A DNA stretch of 64,000 nucleotides, taken from contig NZ_SJPQ01000005.1 of the NCBI RefSeq assembly GCF_007859945.1, positions 58,121 to 122,120 of the forward strand, read 5' to 3'. Positions 34,583-44,405 of the stretch are shown in pieces; the stretch's first letter is position 1, and each line of letters starts with the position of its first letter. Origin of the DNA: Pseudobythopirellula maris (GTDB lineage: Bacteria > Planctomycetota > Planctomycetia > Pirellulales > Lacipirellulaceae). The translations under genes were made by a program, and so were the position numbers. Under the pieces are notes generated by a model, which saw only the letters and a program-made list of their open reading frames with translations, searched no databases and was not told where the DNA came from.

Positions 34583-34793
34583 GGCGGGTGAAGCTCCTCG
34601 GGTCGGAGTGGTTGAGAGCCGGCCAAGCCGCTTGTGCGGCGGCCGGCTGGGAGAGACGCTTGCGGCGCAACCGGGGTCGCCGGTCGCTCGACCACAGCTT
34701 ATCGCAACCCTCGTGCCGGCAACAGCGTCGGTAGAAACCGGCGGCGCCGTGGGCGGGCGGCCCTGGCGGCCACTCCCCGGGAGAATCGAGCGA

Positions 34794-35150
34794 TCAAAGA
34801 GAGGCGCCCGCCGTGCGGCTGGCTCCGGTCGGGGCGTTCAGCCTCCGATAACGCGACAGCAGACGATCGAGCTCGGCCCGCTGGCCGTCGATCGCTCGCA
34901 GCTGCGCCCGGATCTGTTCGAGCGTGTCGTCTTCGGGCCCCGAAGCCTGAGCGGGCAGCTCGGGCAACGCGCCGAGTCCGGCGTGCGGCTTGGCGTCGCT
35001 GGGGGCGAACGTCTCGCTGGCGAACGCCTCGTCGAGCGCCTCGGGCGAGTGACCCTCGTGGGTCGACTGAGCAACGAGCCGGTGGGCCTTGCGCACCGCG
35101 TCGGCGCGGCTGCTGCGGCGGAGACTGATTTCTTGGGTGCTGGTGCGCAT
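34794..35150 (-). CDS. Small polar protein with C-terminal coiled coil
   Basis: The 118-aa product starts at ATG 35150 ([20 protein letters not shown]), has an acidic/proline-rich middle, and at about residues 75-103 an amphipathic helix ([20 protein letters not shown]). There is no recognised domain. It follows the HD/PAS/GGDEF gene by 63 bases on the same strand, so it is probably co-transcribed and could be an accessory of that signalling protein. This is inference from position only. Confidence 0.6.
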   Translation of the reverse strand: MRTSTQEISLRRSSRADAVRKAHRLVAQSTHEGHSPEALDEAFASETFAPSDAKPHAGLGALPELPAQASGPEDDTLEQIRAQLRAIDGQRAELDRLLSRYRRLNAPTGASRTAGASL

Positions 35151-35213
35151 GGCGTGCGTGTGGGGAGGGCTGTCTTGGGGGGGAGTCGGCCGGGGGCGGG
35201 CGGCGCCGCGATC

Positions 35214-37472
35214 TCAAGCCTGGGCGGGCTCGCTCGGGGCGGGCTCGGCCTTGGGCGGGTCGGCCGAGGTTTCTTTGGCCATCAGGTAAGACTTGAGGCT
35301 GCCGAGCAGGCGGCGGGCTTGTTCCGAGACGTCCTTCTGACGCCGGTCGCGATCGCGTTTGGGCCTGATCGTCACGTCGGCGTTCGTTTGCACGTACTTG
35401 CCCGACGCCAATCCCGAGCTGTTGGTGCGCTCGATGTGCTCTTGCGAGAGGAGCATGTCGATCATGAAATCTTGCGGGCGGACCGTCGAGCCGCTCACGG
35501 CGATCAGCTCGGTCACTTGCAGCCGGAGCTCGTTCTCGGTGATGTGCAGGATCTTGGCGTCGCGGTCCGAGATGAACCCGCGGAGCTTCTCCACGGCGAT
35601 CTCGATCGGCACGTTGGTCACCAGCCGGGTCTCGATCAGCTTGGCGCCGCCCCACACGGGGAACTTCCACCAACTCTTCTTGGCCTTTGGTGCGTCGCCC
35701 ATGCCGTCTCCCAGTTGAACTACTTGGTTGCGCCCCTGGTCCTTGGCCAACAGCAGGCCACGGTCGGAGCGGCGGAGCATCGATTCGGGGGTGTCCCCCG
35801 GCTGCAGCTCGGTGACGCCAAAGCTGGCGGTGATCGGGTTGCCGCCCAACTCCGAGTGGCTGGTCTCGGCGAGACGCTTGCGCATCTGCTCGGCGCGTCG
35901 GGCGGCCGAGGCGTTGTTGCAGTCGGCGCAGAGCACGGCGAACTCTTCGCCGCCGTAGCGGGCGACCAGGTCGCCCGAGCGGCACGAGGTCTTCAGCAAC
36001 TTGGCGAAGGTCATGATCGCCGCGTCGCCCGCCTGGTGGCCGTACGTGTCGTTGATCCGCTTGAAGCGATCGATGTCGGCCATGATCAGGCTGCAGGGCA
36101 GCCCGGTCTCTTGGTGGGCGTCGATGAACGAGGCGAGCATGCGATCGAACTCGGCCCGGTTGGCCACCTGGGTCATCGGGTCTTTGGTCATTTCGGTGTG
36201 CAGCGCTTGGCACCGCTCCTCCAGGGTGGCGACACTCGAAGCGTCGTGCAGCAAAACCGAGGCCCCGAGCGTGTCGCCCTTGGGATCGGGCACCGGCATC
36301 GCGTGCAGGTCGACCGCCACGCTGCGGCCGTTGCGGCCCATCACGCTGATACGCTCGATCACTTGCACCCCGCCCTTGACCGAACGCAGCACGGGGCAGC
36401 GGAGGTCTTCGATCAGCTTGCCCGTGTCGTCCGACATGTCGAGCAGGCTCGGCAGCATCTTCTTGCCGACCGCCGCCGAGGCCGCCACGCCGGTGAGCCG
36501 CTCGGCGCCGGTGTTCCAGCGGGTGATCACCAGCTGGCTGTCGACGAACAGCACGGCGTCGTGCATGTTCTCGATCAGCTTGGTCTCGAACGGGCTCGGC
36601 CCGCCTGCCGCCCCGGGGCGGGCGGTGACGAGCTCGGGTTTCCAGTCGAAACTCTCCTCGAAGTCGCCCAACCGGGAGAGCCAACGCCGCGCGACGTCGC
36701 GCTCCAGCTCGCTCTGGTCGCGGGAGAACAGGTCGCAGAAGCTGTTCACCAAGTCGGGGTCGAACTGGCTCCCGGCGCATTGTTGCAATTCGCTGAGGGC
36801 CCGCTCTCTCGACCGCGCCGGGCGGTAAACGTGGTCCGTGGTCATCGAGTCGTAGGCGTCGACGATCGCCAGCATCCGTGAGACGAACGGGATCTGGTCG
36901 CCGGCCAGCGGCACGTGCTGGCGCCCGCCATCGAAGTGGGCCGCCGACGCGACCATCGCCTCGACCAGCGGCGCCGGCGCCCCGGTTGTCTGCAGGATGT
37001 GCCTCCCCAGGTCGCGGCTCGATTCGAGCACGTCGATCTCTTCGTTCGTCAGCCGCCCCGGCTTGACCAGCACCGCGTCGGGGACGCCGATCTTGCCGAT
37101 GTCGTGCAGGAGCGCCACGAACTCCAACTGCGAGCGGAGCTTCTCCGGCATGTTGAGCGCCACGGCCCAGCGGCTGCAGCCGATGGCGACGCGCAGGCTG
37201 TGGGCGGCGGCCGCCGCGTTCTTGCACCTGAGGGCGGTGAACAGCGCGCCGGCGATCCCCAAGCGGGCCTCGGCAAGTCGCAGCCCGGGATCGTTCGGGC
37301 CGATCGGCGCGGGAGTGGCTTGGCCCGACTCGACCGCGGCGCTCTCCAGTTCGCTCAGCAGGCGAGAGATTTGCTGCAGGTTGCCGGCTTCGCCTTTATG
37401 GGGCGGCGTGGACTCGCCCTGGGGGGCTGTCTGCTGGGAGTCGGTCGTGGGGGGGGCGTCTACTGGCCGCAT
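35214..37472 (-). CDS. HD-GYP-like/PAS/GGDEF signalling protein
   Basis: The 752-aa cytosolic protein has three recognisable parts. Residues 85-230 are an HD-type phosphohydrolase domain: His91, HD at 123-124, His158, His179, Asp181 and Asp206 are kept. The GYP triad is replaced (HFDGGRQHVP), so c-di-GMP hydrolysis is doubtful. Residues 296-415 form a PAS sensor (NMHDAVLFVDSQLVITRWN). Residues 430-560 form a GGDEF diguanylate cyclase with intact GGEEF (507-511) and an RSGD inhibitory I-site (498-501). A C-terminal region of about 150 residues is unassigned. There are no membrane segments. The gene starts a minus-strand pair with the 118-aa protein. Confidence 0.85.
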   Translation of the reverse strand: MRPVDAPPTTDSQQTAPQGESTPPHKGEAGNLQQISRLLSELESAAVESGQATPAPIGPNDPGLRLAEARLGIAGALFTALRCKNAAAAAHSLRVAIGCSRWAVALNMPEKLRSQLEFVALLHDIGKIGVPDAVLVKPGRLTNEEIDVLESSRDLGRHILQTTGAPAPLVEAMVASAAHFDGGRQHVPLAGDQIPFVSRMLAIVDAYDSMTTDHVYRPARSRERALSELQQCAGSQFDPDLVNSFCDLFSRDQSELERDVARRWLSRLGDFEESFDWKPELVTARPGAAGGPSPFETKLIENMHDAVLFVDSQLVITRWNTGAERLTGVAASAAVGKKMLPSLLDMSDDTGKLIEDLRCPVLRSVKGGVQVIERISVMGRNGRSVAVDLHAMPVPDPKGDTLGASVLLHDASSVATLEERCQALHTEMTKDPMTQVANRAEFDRMLASFIDAHQETGLPCSLIMADIDRFKRINDTYGHQAGDAAIMTFAKLLKTSCRSGDLVARYGGEEFAVLCADCNNASAARRAEQMRKRLAETSHSELGGNPITASFGVTELQPGDTPESMLRRSDRGLLLAKDQGRNQVVQLGDGMGDAPKAKKSWWKFPVWGGAKLIETRLVTNVPIEIAVEKLRGFISDRDAKILHITENELRLQVTELIAVSGSTVRPQDFMIDMLLSQEHIERTNSSGLASGKYVQTNADVTIRPKRDRDRRQKDVSEQARRLLGSLKSYLMAKETSADPPKAEPAPSEPAQA

Positions 37473-37883
37473 CGGATTCTCACACGTTGACTAACGCCAA
37501 CGCGGTTCGGGGCGATTTTCAGATGGATTCTTGGACCGGCATTCAGGCGTCTCGATGCAAAAACCTAGGTCATGCCTTCGGGGACACGGCGGGGGGCAAG
37601 GAAGTGGGGGCGTTTTTTTTGCACGCATCCACATCCGCCAGTCCTGTCATGACGTTTTGCCCCGCAAACTCGACCCGATCGACGAGGTTTCGCTGGATCA
37701 CTCGACTGGCGCCGTGGCACAAGCCCTTCACGCCATCCCACCGGCGGCGCCGATGACCGTTTGTGACGGATATTGCGCCGCCAACGGGTACGCCACTTGG
37801 GCGCTACAAGCTACGGCTAACCGAAACGGCGACGCGCGGGAAATTCCTATCTAAGGCGGGCACACCAAGGCGGGCGGAAACTT
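37473..37883. other. Divergent intergenic region
   Basis: About 410 bases between the divergent signalling and membrane protein genes. No credible gene or structure was recognised apart from a run of eight T near 37613. Promoters for both genes are expected here. Confidence 0.5.
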
Positions 37884-39071
37884 ATGGGCTCTGTGAATCT
37901 GCGCGGCGATCGCCGCCGTCGGTTAATGCAAGAAGGCTCGATCCAGGGGACGAAGGTCGCCCCGGTCGAATCGAACGACGACCAGCAACGCGGCGCCGGC
38001 AAGCGCTACGCTTTGCGTGAAGGGAGTCTGAGCTTCGCCATGGCGAGCGGTTTGACGCCGCGGTCGCCCTGGGGCGTGGCCGGCCTGGCCGCCGTGCTGG
38101 CGCTGATCGCGGCCGCCGTGGTGGCGCTGGGCGTCTTCCGCGGCCCGCTGTTGGGCGATGCGGGCGCCCCCTTTGCGCTCGGCGCCCTCGGCACGCTGGC
38201 GGCGTGGCACGCCCAAGCCGCCTGGCTGCTGTCCGCCGTGGGTTGCGTGGTGCTGTTCGGGCTGCGGCGTCAGCGGATCGACGACTTCCGCGGCAATTAC
38301 CGCTGGTGGCTGCTGGCCGCAGCCGCTTGTGTGGCGCTGAGCCTCAACGCCTCGACCGGGCTGCACGCCGTGGTCGCCTCGGCGCTGGGGCGGCTCACCG
38401 GCTGGTCGCCGCTGGCGGGCGACGCCTTCTGGTGGCTCGTGCCGGGCGTGCTGGCGCTGGGCTACGTGGTCGTGCGGGCCGTGCTCGACCTGAAGGAAAG
38501 CACCGCCGCGCTGCTGTTCTCGGTCGCCGCCCTGGGTTGCTTCGCCTTCAACGCCGCCGCCGTGAGCGGCTTGGCCGTAGCCGCCGAGCGGCCGATCGCC
38601 TCGCACTCGTGCGCGATCGCCGTGCCGGTGCTCGTCCTGTTGGCGATCGTCAGCTACGCCCGACGAGCGGTGCTTGAGACCGAGGGCGTGGTCGCCGCGC
38701 CGCAACGGGCCGAGCCGTCCAAGGGCAAGGAAAAGCCGACCAAGGAGCAGCCCGCCGCGGCTGCCCAAAAAGCGTCCGCCCAGAAGAGCGAGCAGAGCAA
38801 GAAGAGCGAGCCGCGCAAGCCGGAGTTGAAACTGGCGGCCGAGCCCGAGGAGCCCGCCACCCGCGCCGGCGCCGCGGACCGCCGAGAGCGGCGCCGGAAG
38901 CCCGAACCCGACCAGCCGAAGGCCCAGCAAGAGGCCCCACAGAGCTCGACGCAGTGGACCAACGGCGCCGAGGGCGGCGAGGACGATTACGGCGATGGGC
39001 CGGAGCGTCGCAAGCTCAGCAAGGCGGAACGCAAGCGGCTGCGGCGGGAGAAGGCGCGGCGGGCGGCGTGA
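37884..39071 (+). CDS. Membrane protein with long charged C-terminal tail
   Basis: The product is up to 395 aa; ATG 37926 would give a 381-aa form, and the start cannot be decided. After a polar N-terminus of about 60 residues there are about six or seven hydrophobic helices between residues 62 and 260 (for example WGVAGLAAVLALIAAAVVAL and IAVPVLVLLAIVSYA). The last 125 residues are highly charged Lys/Glu/Pro/Ala (EKPTKEQPAAAAQKASAQK) and end with a basic segment, RKLSKAERKRLRREKARRAA. It is not recognised; the tail may bind nucleic acid or the membrane surface. It precedes gltX by 125 bases. Confidence 0.65.
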   Translation: MGSVNLRGDRRRRLMQEGSIQGTKVAPVESNDDQQRGAGKRYALREGSLSFAMASGLTPRSPWGVAGLAAVLALIAAAVVALGVFRGPLLGDAGAPFALGALGTLAAWHAQAAWLLSAVGCVVLFGLRRQRIDDFRGNYRWWLLAAAACVALSLNASTGLHAVVASALGRLTGWSPLAGDAFWWLVPGVLALGYVVVRAVLDLKESTAALLFSVAALGCFAFNAAAVSGLAVAAERPIASHSCAIAVPVLVLLAIVSYARRAVLETEGVVAAPQRAEPSKGKEKPTKEQPAAAAQKASAQKSEQSKKSEPRKPELKLAAEPEEPATRAGAADRRERRRKPEPDQPKAQQEAPQSSTQWTNGAEGGEDDYGDGPERRKLSKAERKRLRREKARRAA

Positions 39072-39196
39072 GCCGACAGCGTGGCGTGGCCCCGGTCCGG
39101 GGTGGTCGGGGGCCGCGCCGCGGACTTATCCGCTAAGCCCCTGCGCGATAGGCTGGCGGGCTTATCCGGCCCCGCGCACCTCGACCCTTGCCCACG

Positions 39197-40759
39197 ATGA
39201 CCGTCCGCACCCGCTTCGCCCCCTCGCCGACCGGCTACCTCCACATCGGCGGGGTGCGAACCGCGCTGTTCAACTGGCTGTTCGCCCGCCGGCACGGGGG
39301 GCAGTTTATCCTGCGCGTGGACGACACGGACCAGCAGCGCAACGTCGAGGCCGCGTTGGAGCCGATCCTGCACGGCTTCCGCTGGCTCGGGCTCGACTGG
39401 GACGAGGGCCCCGAGGTCGGCGGCCCTCACGGCCCCTACTACCAGTCGCAACGCGGCGAGGCCTACGAGTCGGCGGTCACTCGGCTGCTCGATTCGGGCC
39501 ACGCCTACCGCGACTTCGCCACGCCCGAGGAGCTGCAAACCGAACGCGAAGCGGCCCAGGCCGCCGGCGAGGCGTTCACCTACAGCCGCAAGTGGATGGC
39601 CGAGTCGCCCGAGCAGGCGGCCGCCTACGAGGCCGAGGGGCGTCAGGGCGTCGTGCGGCTCAAGATGCCACGCGAAGGCAAGCTGGTGGTCGACGACTTG
39701 GTGCGCGGCGAGGTCGCTTTTGATTGGGCGCGGGAGCAGGACCACGTGATCCAGCGCGCCGACGGCACTTGCCTCTACCACTTGGCCACGGTCGTGGACG
39801 ATCACGACCTGGAGATCTCGCATGTGATCCGCGCCGAGGAGCACCTGTCGAACACCCCCCGGCAGGTGTTCATCGCCGAGTCGCTCGGCTGGGCGCCGCC
39901 GCGGTTCGCCCACCTGCCGTTCGTCGCCGAGCCGGGGAGCAAGAACAAGCTCAGCAAACGCAAGCTGGACAAGTACCTCAAGAACCGCGACTTCGCCCAG
40001 CTCAACGAATACGGCGCCAAGATCGCCGAGAGGATCGGTCTGGAGACCTCGGCCGAGACGTTCAACCCGGTGATCGTCGACTTCTACGAGCAGACCGGTT
40101 TCCTGGCCGACGCGGTGCTCAATTACTTGCTGCTGTTGGGGTGGTCGCTCGACGACTCGACCGAGGAGTTCACGCGTGAGGAGATGATCGAGAAGTTCTC
40201 GCTGGAGCGCGTGAACAAGGCGCCGGCGAGCTTCGACCCGGCCAAGCTGCTGTCGTTCCAAGAGCGGGCGATGCAGCAACTGCCGCTCAAGCAGCGGGCG
40301 GCCCGTTGCTTGGAGTTCGTCAAGAAAGCGGGCTGGGTGTCGGACCCACCCGCCTGCGAGATGGGGCCCTACGTGACAAAGATCGTCGAGGGCGCCGGCG
40401 ACCGCATCAAGACCGCCGGCGACATCCTCGACTACGACGACTTCTTCGTCGCCGACGACGCCTTGGTCTACGACGAGAAGGCGTGGCAGAAACGGCTGGT
40501 CAAACCGGAGAACGCCGCCGGGCTGCTCACCAAGTTCCGCGCCGAACTCGCTAAGCACGAGAACGCCACGGCCGACGAGCTCGAAGCCGTGCTCAAGGCG
40601 TTCTGCGAGGCCGAGGGTATCAAGATCGGCGAGATCATCCACGCCCTGCGCGTGGCGACGACCGGCAAGGGGGTCGGCTTCGGCATGTTCGAGACCCTCG
40701 AACTGCTGGGCCACGAGCGCCGGCTGCGCCGCATCGATCTGGCGCTGGCGCGTTTGTAA
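39197..40759 (+). CDS. gltX: Glutamyl-tRNA synthetase
   Basis: The 520-aa enzyme charges tRNA-Glu. ATG 39197 is chosen over a TTG three codons upstream because [20 protein letters not shown] is the canonical start. HIGG (residues 16-19) is the HIGH motif and KLSKR (about residue 252) the KMSKS motif. The Zn-binding cysteines of some GluRS are absent, as usual for the non-zinc type. The anticodon-binding C-terminal region is complete. In organisms without GlnRS, a non-discriminating GluRS also charges tRNA-Gln; this cannot be told from the sequence. Confidence 0.95.
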   Translation: MTVRTRFAPSPTGYLHIGGVRTALFNWLFARRHGGQFILRVDDTDQQRNVEAALEPILHGFRWLGLDWDEGPEVGGPHGPYYQSQRGEAYESAVTRLLDSGHAYRDFATPEELQTEREAAQAAGEAFTYSRKWMAESPEQAAAYEAEGRQGVVRLKMPREGKLVVDDLVRGEVAFDWAREQDHVIQRADGTCLYHLATVVDDHDLEISHVIRAEEHLSNTPRQVFIAESLGWAPPRFAHLPFVAEPGSKNKLSKRKLDKYLKNRDFAQLNEYGAKIAERIGLETSAETFNPVIVDFYEQTGFLADAVLNYLLLLGWSLDDSTEEFTREEMIEKFSLERVNKAPASFDPAKLLSFQERAMQQLPLKQRAARCLEFVKKAGWVSDPPACEMGPYVTKIVEGAGDRIKTAGDILDYDDFFVADDALVYDEKAWQKRLVKPENAAGLLTKFRAELAKHENATADELEAVLKAFCEAEGIKIGEIIHALRVATTGKGVGFGMFETLELLGHERRLRRIDLALARL

Positions 40760-40946
40760 TCGCAGCGACTGGCCGCGCTCTAGCGGCGTTGCCCTCTCGT
40801 GCCCGTGACACCTCGTGTCACTCTCGTCGCTGCGCTTTTCGTCGCGGCGATTTGATCGCGCTGCGCGACGCAATTAGCGTGGCTTTCGGAACAGGGGATT
40901 GAGGTCTAGGCGTCGCCGGATCCGCAGACCCCCGTGGAGGGCCCCC

Positions 40947-42287
40947 ATGCCTCCCGAAGCAACCCTTAGTGAGCCCACCTCGCAGTTGGCCGCGGCCGAC
41001 GAGCGCTTGGCTGCGCTGGAGCGTGAGTCGCGTTCGCTGCGCAGGCAGCTGGAAAGATTGCGTCGTGAGGGCGACAGCGACGGCGCCCGCCAAGTCGCCG
41101 CCCGGCTGCGATCGACCCAGCACCGGACGACCCACGAGCGGGCAACCCCGGCCCGCGCCGCCAAGACCGAGCCGAGCCCCACGCACCCGCCGGCCCGTTC
41201 GCATGGGAAGACTCCGTCTCTCGCCACGACGCCGTCCCACGCGAAAAAGCAGCTCGTGCGTAAGCGGCGGGCCCGCAGCCTGCGCCGCCGACCGCTGCAC
41301 GTCAGCCTGTTGGCCCACGGGGTGATGCTGCTCGCCGCGGCGCTGGCGAGCTTTGCAAGCTTCAGCGAAGAGCCGCTCACGCTGTGGGCCGGGGTGGCCG
41401 AGGCCGAGTCGCTTGCCGAGATGCCGCCGCTGGTGGAGTTCGCCGCCTTGGAAGACACGCCCGAAACGCCCGCAGAATCGCCGGCCGAGTTCGAGCCGCT
41501 CGTCGACCTCGTGGCGTTCGAGGCGCCCGCCATCGAGGCGCCGCCCGCGCCCTCGCTGGCGTTCCAGCCGATGACGCTCGGCGCGGCGGCCATGCTGGCC
41601 GTCGCCGCGGGCGAACCGTCGAGCCCGCCGGCCGCGGCCGGCGCGCAGCCCACCAGCCCCGGCGGCGCGCCGTCGGGCAGTGTGAGCTTCTTTGGCGCCG
41701 AGTCGGCCGCCGACCGGGTGGTCTACGTGATCGACAACTCGGGCAGCATGCAGCGGGGCCGGCTGGAGACCTCGCTCATGGAGCTGCGCCGCAGCATCCG
41801 CCAGTTGAGCGAGTCGCAATCGTTTTACGTGGTGGTCTACAGCGACCAGGCGTACCCGATGTTCTTCCCCGATTCGACCATGGAGATGCTGCCGGCCACA
41901 CGGCCAAACCAGAAGAAACTGATCGCCTGGCTGGGCGAAGTGGAGATGTGCATGGGGGGCCGGTTGTTGGACGCCATGGAGTTGGCGGCGTCGCTCGACC
42001 CGCACGCGGTGTTCGTCCTGTCGGACGGCGACATCCGCAGCGACTACGTGATGCGCAGCATGACCGAAGAGAGTGACTGGGAGTTCACCGTCCACACCGT
42101 CGGCATGACGGTGCGCAACGCCGACCACGCCGGCCGCCTGCAAGCGATCGCCCAAGCGCACGGCGGCCAGTACCGCAACGTGGAGGTCCACCCCGGGGCG
42201 CTCAAGCTCTCGCTCCGCCGCCCCGTGCCGTACCACCGGGAGCCGGGGCCGGTGTGGGGCTCGCAGGTGCGGGCGTGGGGGAAGTAG
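40947..42287 (+). CDS. Membrane-anchored von Willebrand factor A (vWA) protein
   Basis: The product is 446 aa from ATG 40947, which has GGAGGG six bases upstream. Residues 10-50 form a coiled coil (QLAAADERLAALERESRSLR), residues 95-115 are basic, and a single helix at about 117-140 (LHVSLLAHGVMLLAAALASF) anchors it. After a Pro/Ala-rich linker the vWA domain begins near residue 245 with VVYVIDNSGSMQRGR, the DxSxS MIDAS motif, and continues with a Thr/Asp position near HAVFVLSDGDIRSDYV. This suggests a metal-dependent protein-binding domain outside the membrane. It is convergent with the ABC permease gene. Confidence 0.8.
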   Translation: MPPEATLSEPTSQLAAADERLAALERESRSLRRQLERLRREGDSDGARQVAARLRSTQHRTTHERATPARAAKTEPSPTHPPARSHGKTPSLATTPSHAKKQLVRKRRARSLRRRPLHVSLLAHGVMLLAAALASFASFSEEPLTLWAGVAEAESLAEMPPLVEFAALEDTPETPAESPAEFEPLVDLVAFEAPAIEAPPAPSLAFQPMTLGAAAMLAVAAGEPSSPPAAAGAQPTSPGGAPSGSVSFFGAESAADRVVYVIDNSGSMQRGRLETSLMELRRSIRQLSESQSFYVVVYSDQAYPMFFPDSTMEMLPATRPNQKKLIAWLGEVEMCMGGRLLDAMELAASLDPHAVFVLSDGDIRSDYVMRSMTEESDWEFTVHTVGMTVRNADHAGRLQAIAQAHGGQYRNVEVHPGALKLSLRRPVPYHREPGPVWGSQVRAWGK

Positions 42288-42297
42288 GGGGAAAGAC

Positions 42298-42347
42298 GAA
42301 TGACGAATGCGCGCCCGACAGGTTCGTCATTCGGGCATTCGTCATTC
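42298..42347. repeat. Inverted repeat between convergent genes
   Basis: A 13-bp perfect inverted repeat (GAATGACGAATGC at 42298-42310 with 42335-42347) lies between the convergent vWA and ABC permease genes. The GACGAATGACGAA motif is also partly repeated in the loop. It may act as a bidirectional terminator or be a dispersed repeat; there is no T-run. Confidence 0.5.
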
Positions 42348-42387
42348 AGCGACGCGCTGATTCGTAGCGGTTCGGCCCCAGTCGCGC

Positions 42388-43170
42388 TCAGCGGTTTCGC
42401 AGCAAGAAAACGCCCAACAAGTGCGTCGCGTAATACAGCCCCACGCCGGTCAACGAGATCAGCCCGAGCGCGGCGAACATCTTTGGCGTGTCGAGCCGGA
42501 ACTGGCCTTCGAACACGGCCGAGGCGAGTCCTGATTGGGCGCCCGCCGCGCCGGTGACGAACTCGGCCACCACCGCGCCCACCAGGCTCAGGTTCACCGC
42601 GGTCTTCAGCCCGGCCAAGAAGTAGGGCGTCGCCGACGGGGCGAGCAGCAGCCGCAGCCTTTGCCAGCGGCTGGCGCCGTACAGATCGAACAGGTCGCGG
42701 AGGCCGGGGTCGGCGCTCTTCAGGCCGGCGGTGGTGGAGGCCAAGATCGGGAAGAACGCCACGATCGTCGCGCACGCCAGCAGCACCAGGTCGGTCCGCT
42801 CGATCCACAACAGCAGCAGCGGGGCGATCGCCACCAGGGGGGTCACTTGGAGCACCACGGCGTACGGCGCCAGGCTCAGCTCCAGCAACGGCGAGGCGCT
42901 AAACAGCACGGCCAACACCACGCCCATCGCGACCGCCAGGGCGAGCGCGGCGAGTGTCGTGCCGAGCGTCACCCGCCAGGCGGCCGACAGCCCGGGCCAC
43001 TCCGCCACGATCGTCTGAGCCACGACGCTCGGCGCGGGCGCGATGTAGGTTGGCACGTCGCGCACGCGGACGATCGCTTCCCACGCCCCGAGCACCACCG
43101 CGGCGACCACGAGCGGCGCGATCAGCCTGAACAGCCATCGGCGGCGGGATTGGCGGCGGTCTGGTTGCAT
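42388..43170 (-). CDS. ABC transporter permease, NitT/TauT type
   Basis: The product is 260 aa from ATG 43170. Six membrane helices are visible, and the EAA-type loop (GLKSADPGLRDLFDLYGASR at about residue 160) is that of the BPD_transp_1 SsuC/TauC family for nitrate, sulfonate, taurine or pyrimidine precursors. The signature LKTAVNLSLVGAVVAEFVTG is also family-typical. It forms a two-gene unit with the ATPase upstream, but no substrate-binding protein gene is in the window, so the substrate is unknown. Confidence 0.85.
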   Translation of the reverse strand: MQPDRRQSRRRWLFRLIAPLVVAAVVLGAWEAIVRVRDVPTYIAPAPSVVAQTIVAEWPGLSAAWRVTLGTTLAALALAVAMGVVLAVLFSASPLLELSLAPYAVVLQVTPLVAIAPLLLLWIERTDLVLLACATIVAFFPILASTTAGLKSADPGLRDLFDLYGASRWQRLRLLLAPSATPYFLAGLKTAVNLSLVGAVVAEFVTGAAGAQSGLASAVFEGQFRLDTPKMFAALGLISLTGVGLYYATHLLGVFLLRNR

Positions 43171-43188
43171 GGTGCTTCTGATAGGGGG

Positions 43189-43350
43189 AACCGCCAAGAC
43201 GCCAAGGACGCCAAGACGCGCCAGGAAGAAGAGAAATTAGATGGGACTGTCTGGATACAGGTGACAGGTCTTCCTTATTCCTGTGAATCGTGTCGAGGTA
43301 TAAACTATTTTCTATTGGCGCGTCTTGGCGTCCTTGGCGTCTTGGCGGTT
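43189..43350. repeat. Dispersed inverted-repeat element with 35-bp perfect arms
   Basis: The arms AACCGCCAAGACGCCAAGGA...GCGCCA (43189-43223) and their exact complement (43316-43350) enclose a 92-base middle of lower GC. The element lies between the ABC ATPase gene, whose stop is six bases outside it, and the permease gene. The GCCAAGACGCCAAGGACGCC motif is known as a repeat scattered in many bacterial genomes. No open reading frame is inside. Confidence 0.85.
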
Positions 43351-43355
43351 ATTGC

Positions 43356-44117
43356 TTAACTGTATGCGAGCGCCGCCGACGCCCGCTCGCACAACGCCGC
43401 GTAGCGCGGGTCGCTGCGGGTCGACGCGTCGCGGGGCCTCGGCAGGTCGATCGCGATTTCCTCGGCGATGCGTCCCGGGCCGGCCGACATCACCAGCACC
43501 CGGTCGGAGAGGTAGACCGACTCGTACACGCTGTGCGTGACAAACAGCACGGTCCACTGGTGCTCGGCCCACAGACCCAGCAGCTCGTCGCCGAGCCTCT
43601 GGCGGGTGATCTCGTCGAGCGCGGCGAACGGCTCGTCGAGCAGCAGCAGCCGCGGCGCCGTCACGAGCGCCCGGGCGAGCGACACCCGCATCCGCATGCC
43701 GCCCGACAGTTGGCTCGGCCGCAGCCGGGCGGAGTCGGCCAGGCCGACCCGCTCCAGCGCCGCGTCTACCCGCTCGCACGCGGCCGGCCGCGACTCGCCG
43801 CGCAGCCGGAGCGGCAGATAAACGTTGTCCCACGCCGTGGCCCACGGCATGAGCGTGGGGTCTTGGAAAACGAACGCCACCTCGTCCTTGGCGGCCGCAA
43901 CGCCGACGCGTCCGGCCGTGGGCCCGCCGAGCCCCGCCACGAGCCTCAGCACCGTGCTCTTGCCGCAGCCGCTGGGGCCCAGGAGGCTGACGAATTCTCC
44001 CGACGCGATCGCAGCCGACAGGTCGTCGAGCACCGCCGCCGCGCCGCGGCCGAAGGACTTGGCGACGCTTTCCAGACGCACGGCGGCCGGGAGTGGGCTG
44101 GGCTCGGGGGGAGTCAT
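43356..44117 (-). CDS. ABC transporter ATP-binding protein, NitT/TauT type
   Basis: The 253-aa ATPase starts at ATG 44117 (MTPPEPSPLP); the frame is open much further upstream on the minus strand, but that part is only the shadow of the amt gene. Walker A is GPSGCGKST at residues 47-55, the Q loop is FQDPTLMPW, the ABC signature LSGGM is at 137-141, Walker B LLLLDEP is at 157-163, and the H loop is FVTHS. With the permease 185 bases downstream it forms an importer of the SsuB/TauB kind. The two genes are separated by the 162-bp inverted-repeat element. Confidence 0.9.
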   Translation of the reverse strand: MTPPEPSPLPAAVRLESVAKSFGRGAAAVLDDLSAAIASGEFVSLLGPSGCGKSTVLRLVAGLGGPTAGRVGVAAAKDEVAFVFQDPTLMPWATAWDNVYLPLRLRGESRPAACERVDAALERVGLADSARLRPSQLSGGMRMRVSLARALVTAPRLLLLDEPFAALDEITRQRLGDELLGLWAEHQWTVLFVTHSVYESVYLSDRVLVMSAGPGRIAEEIAIDLPRPRDASTRSDPRYAALCERASAALAYS

Positions 44118-44405
44118 CCCGTCGGGGGCGCTGGCAGGGGGGCGCTGTTGGGGGGGCAGGGAGAGGCGCCGCACAGGGCGGGGCGAGACGCCGCGATCGT
44201 AGCCCGCCGCCGCCGGCGCCACAACGCGACACGCCGCCACGGCGGCTGCTCGGAGGCTTCGTGGGACTACTTTACGTGGTTCGCCCCCCCGCTTATCTTG
44301 GGGCCCACCCGTCTGGCAGGGGCGTCGGTTGGTGGAACCGACGCGGCAGACGGATCGCTTTTCTGGCGAAATCTTTTCATACAAACTGACAGGGCGGAGG
44401 TTGTG

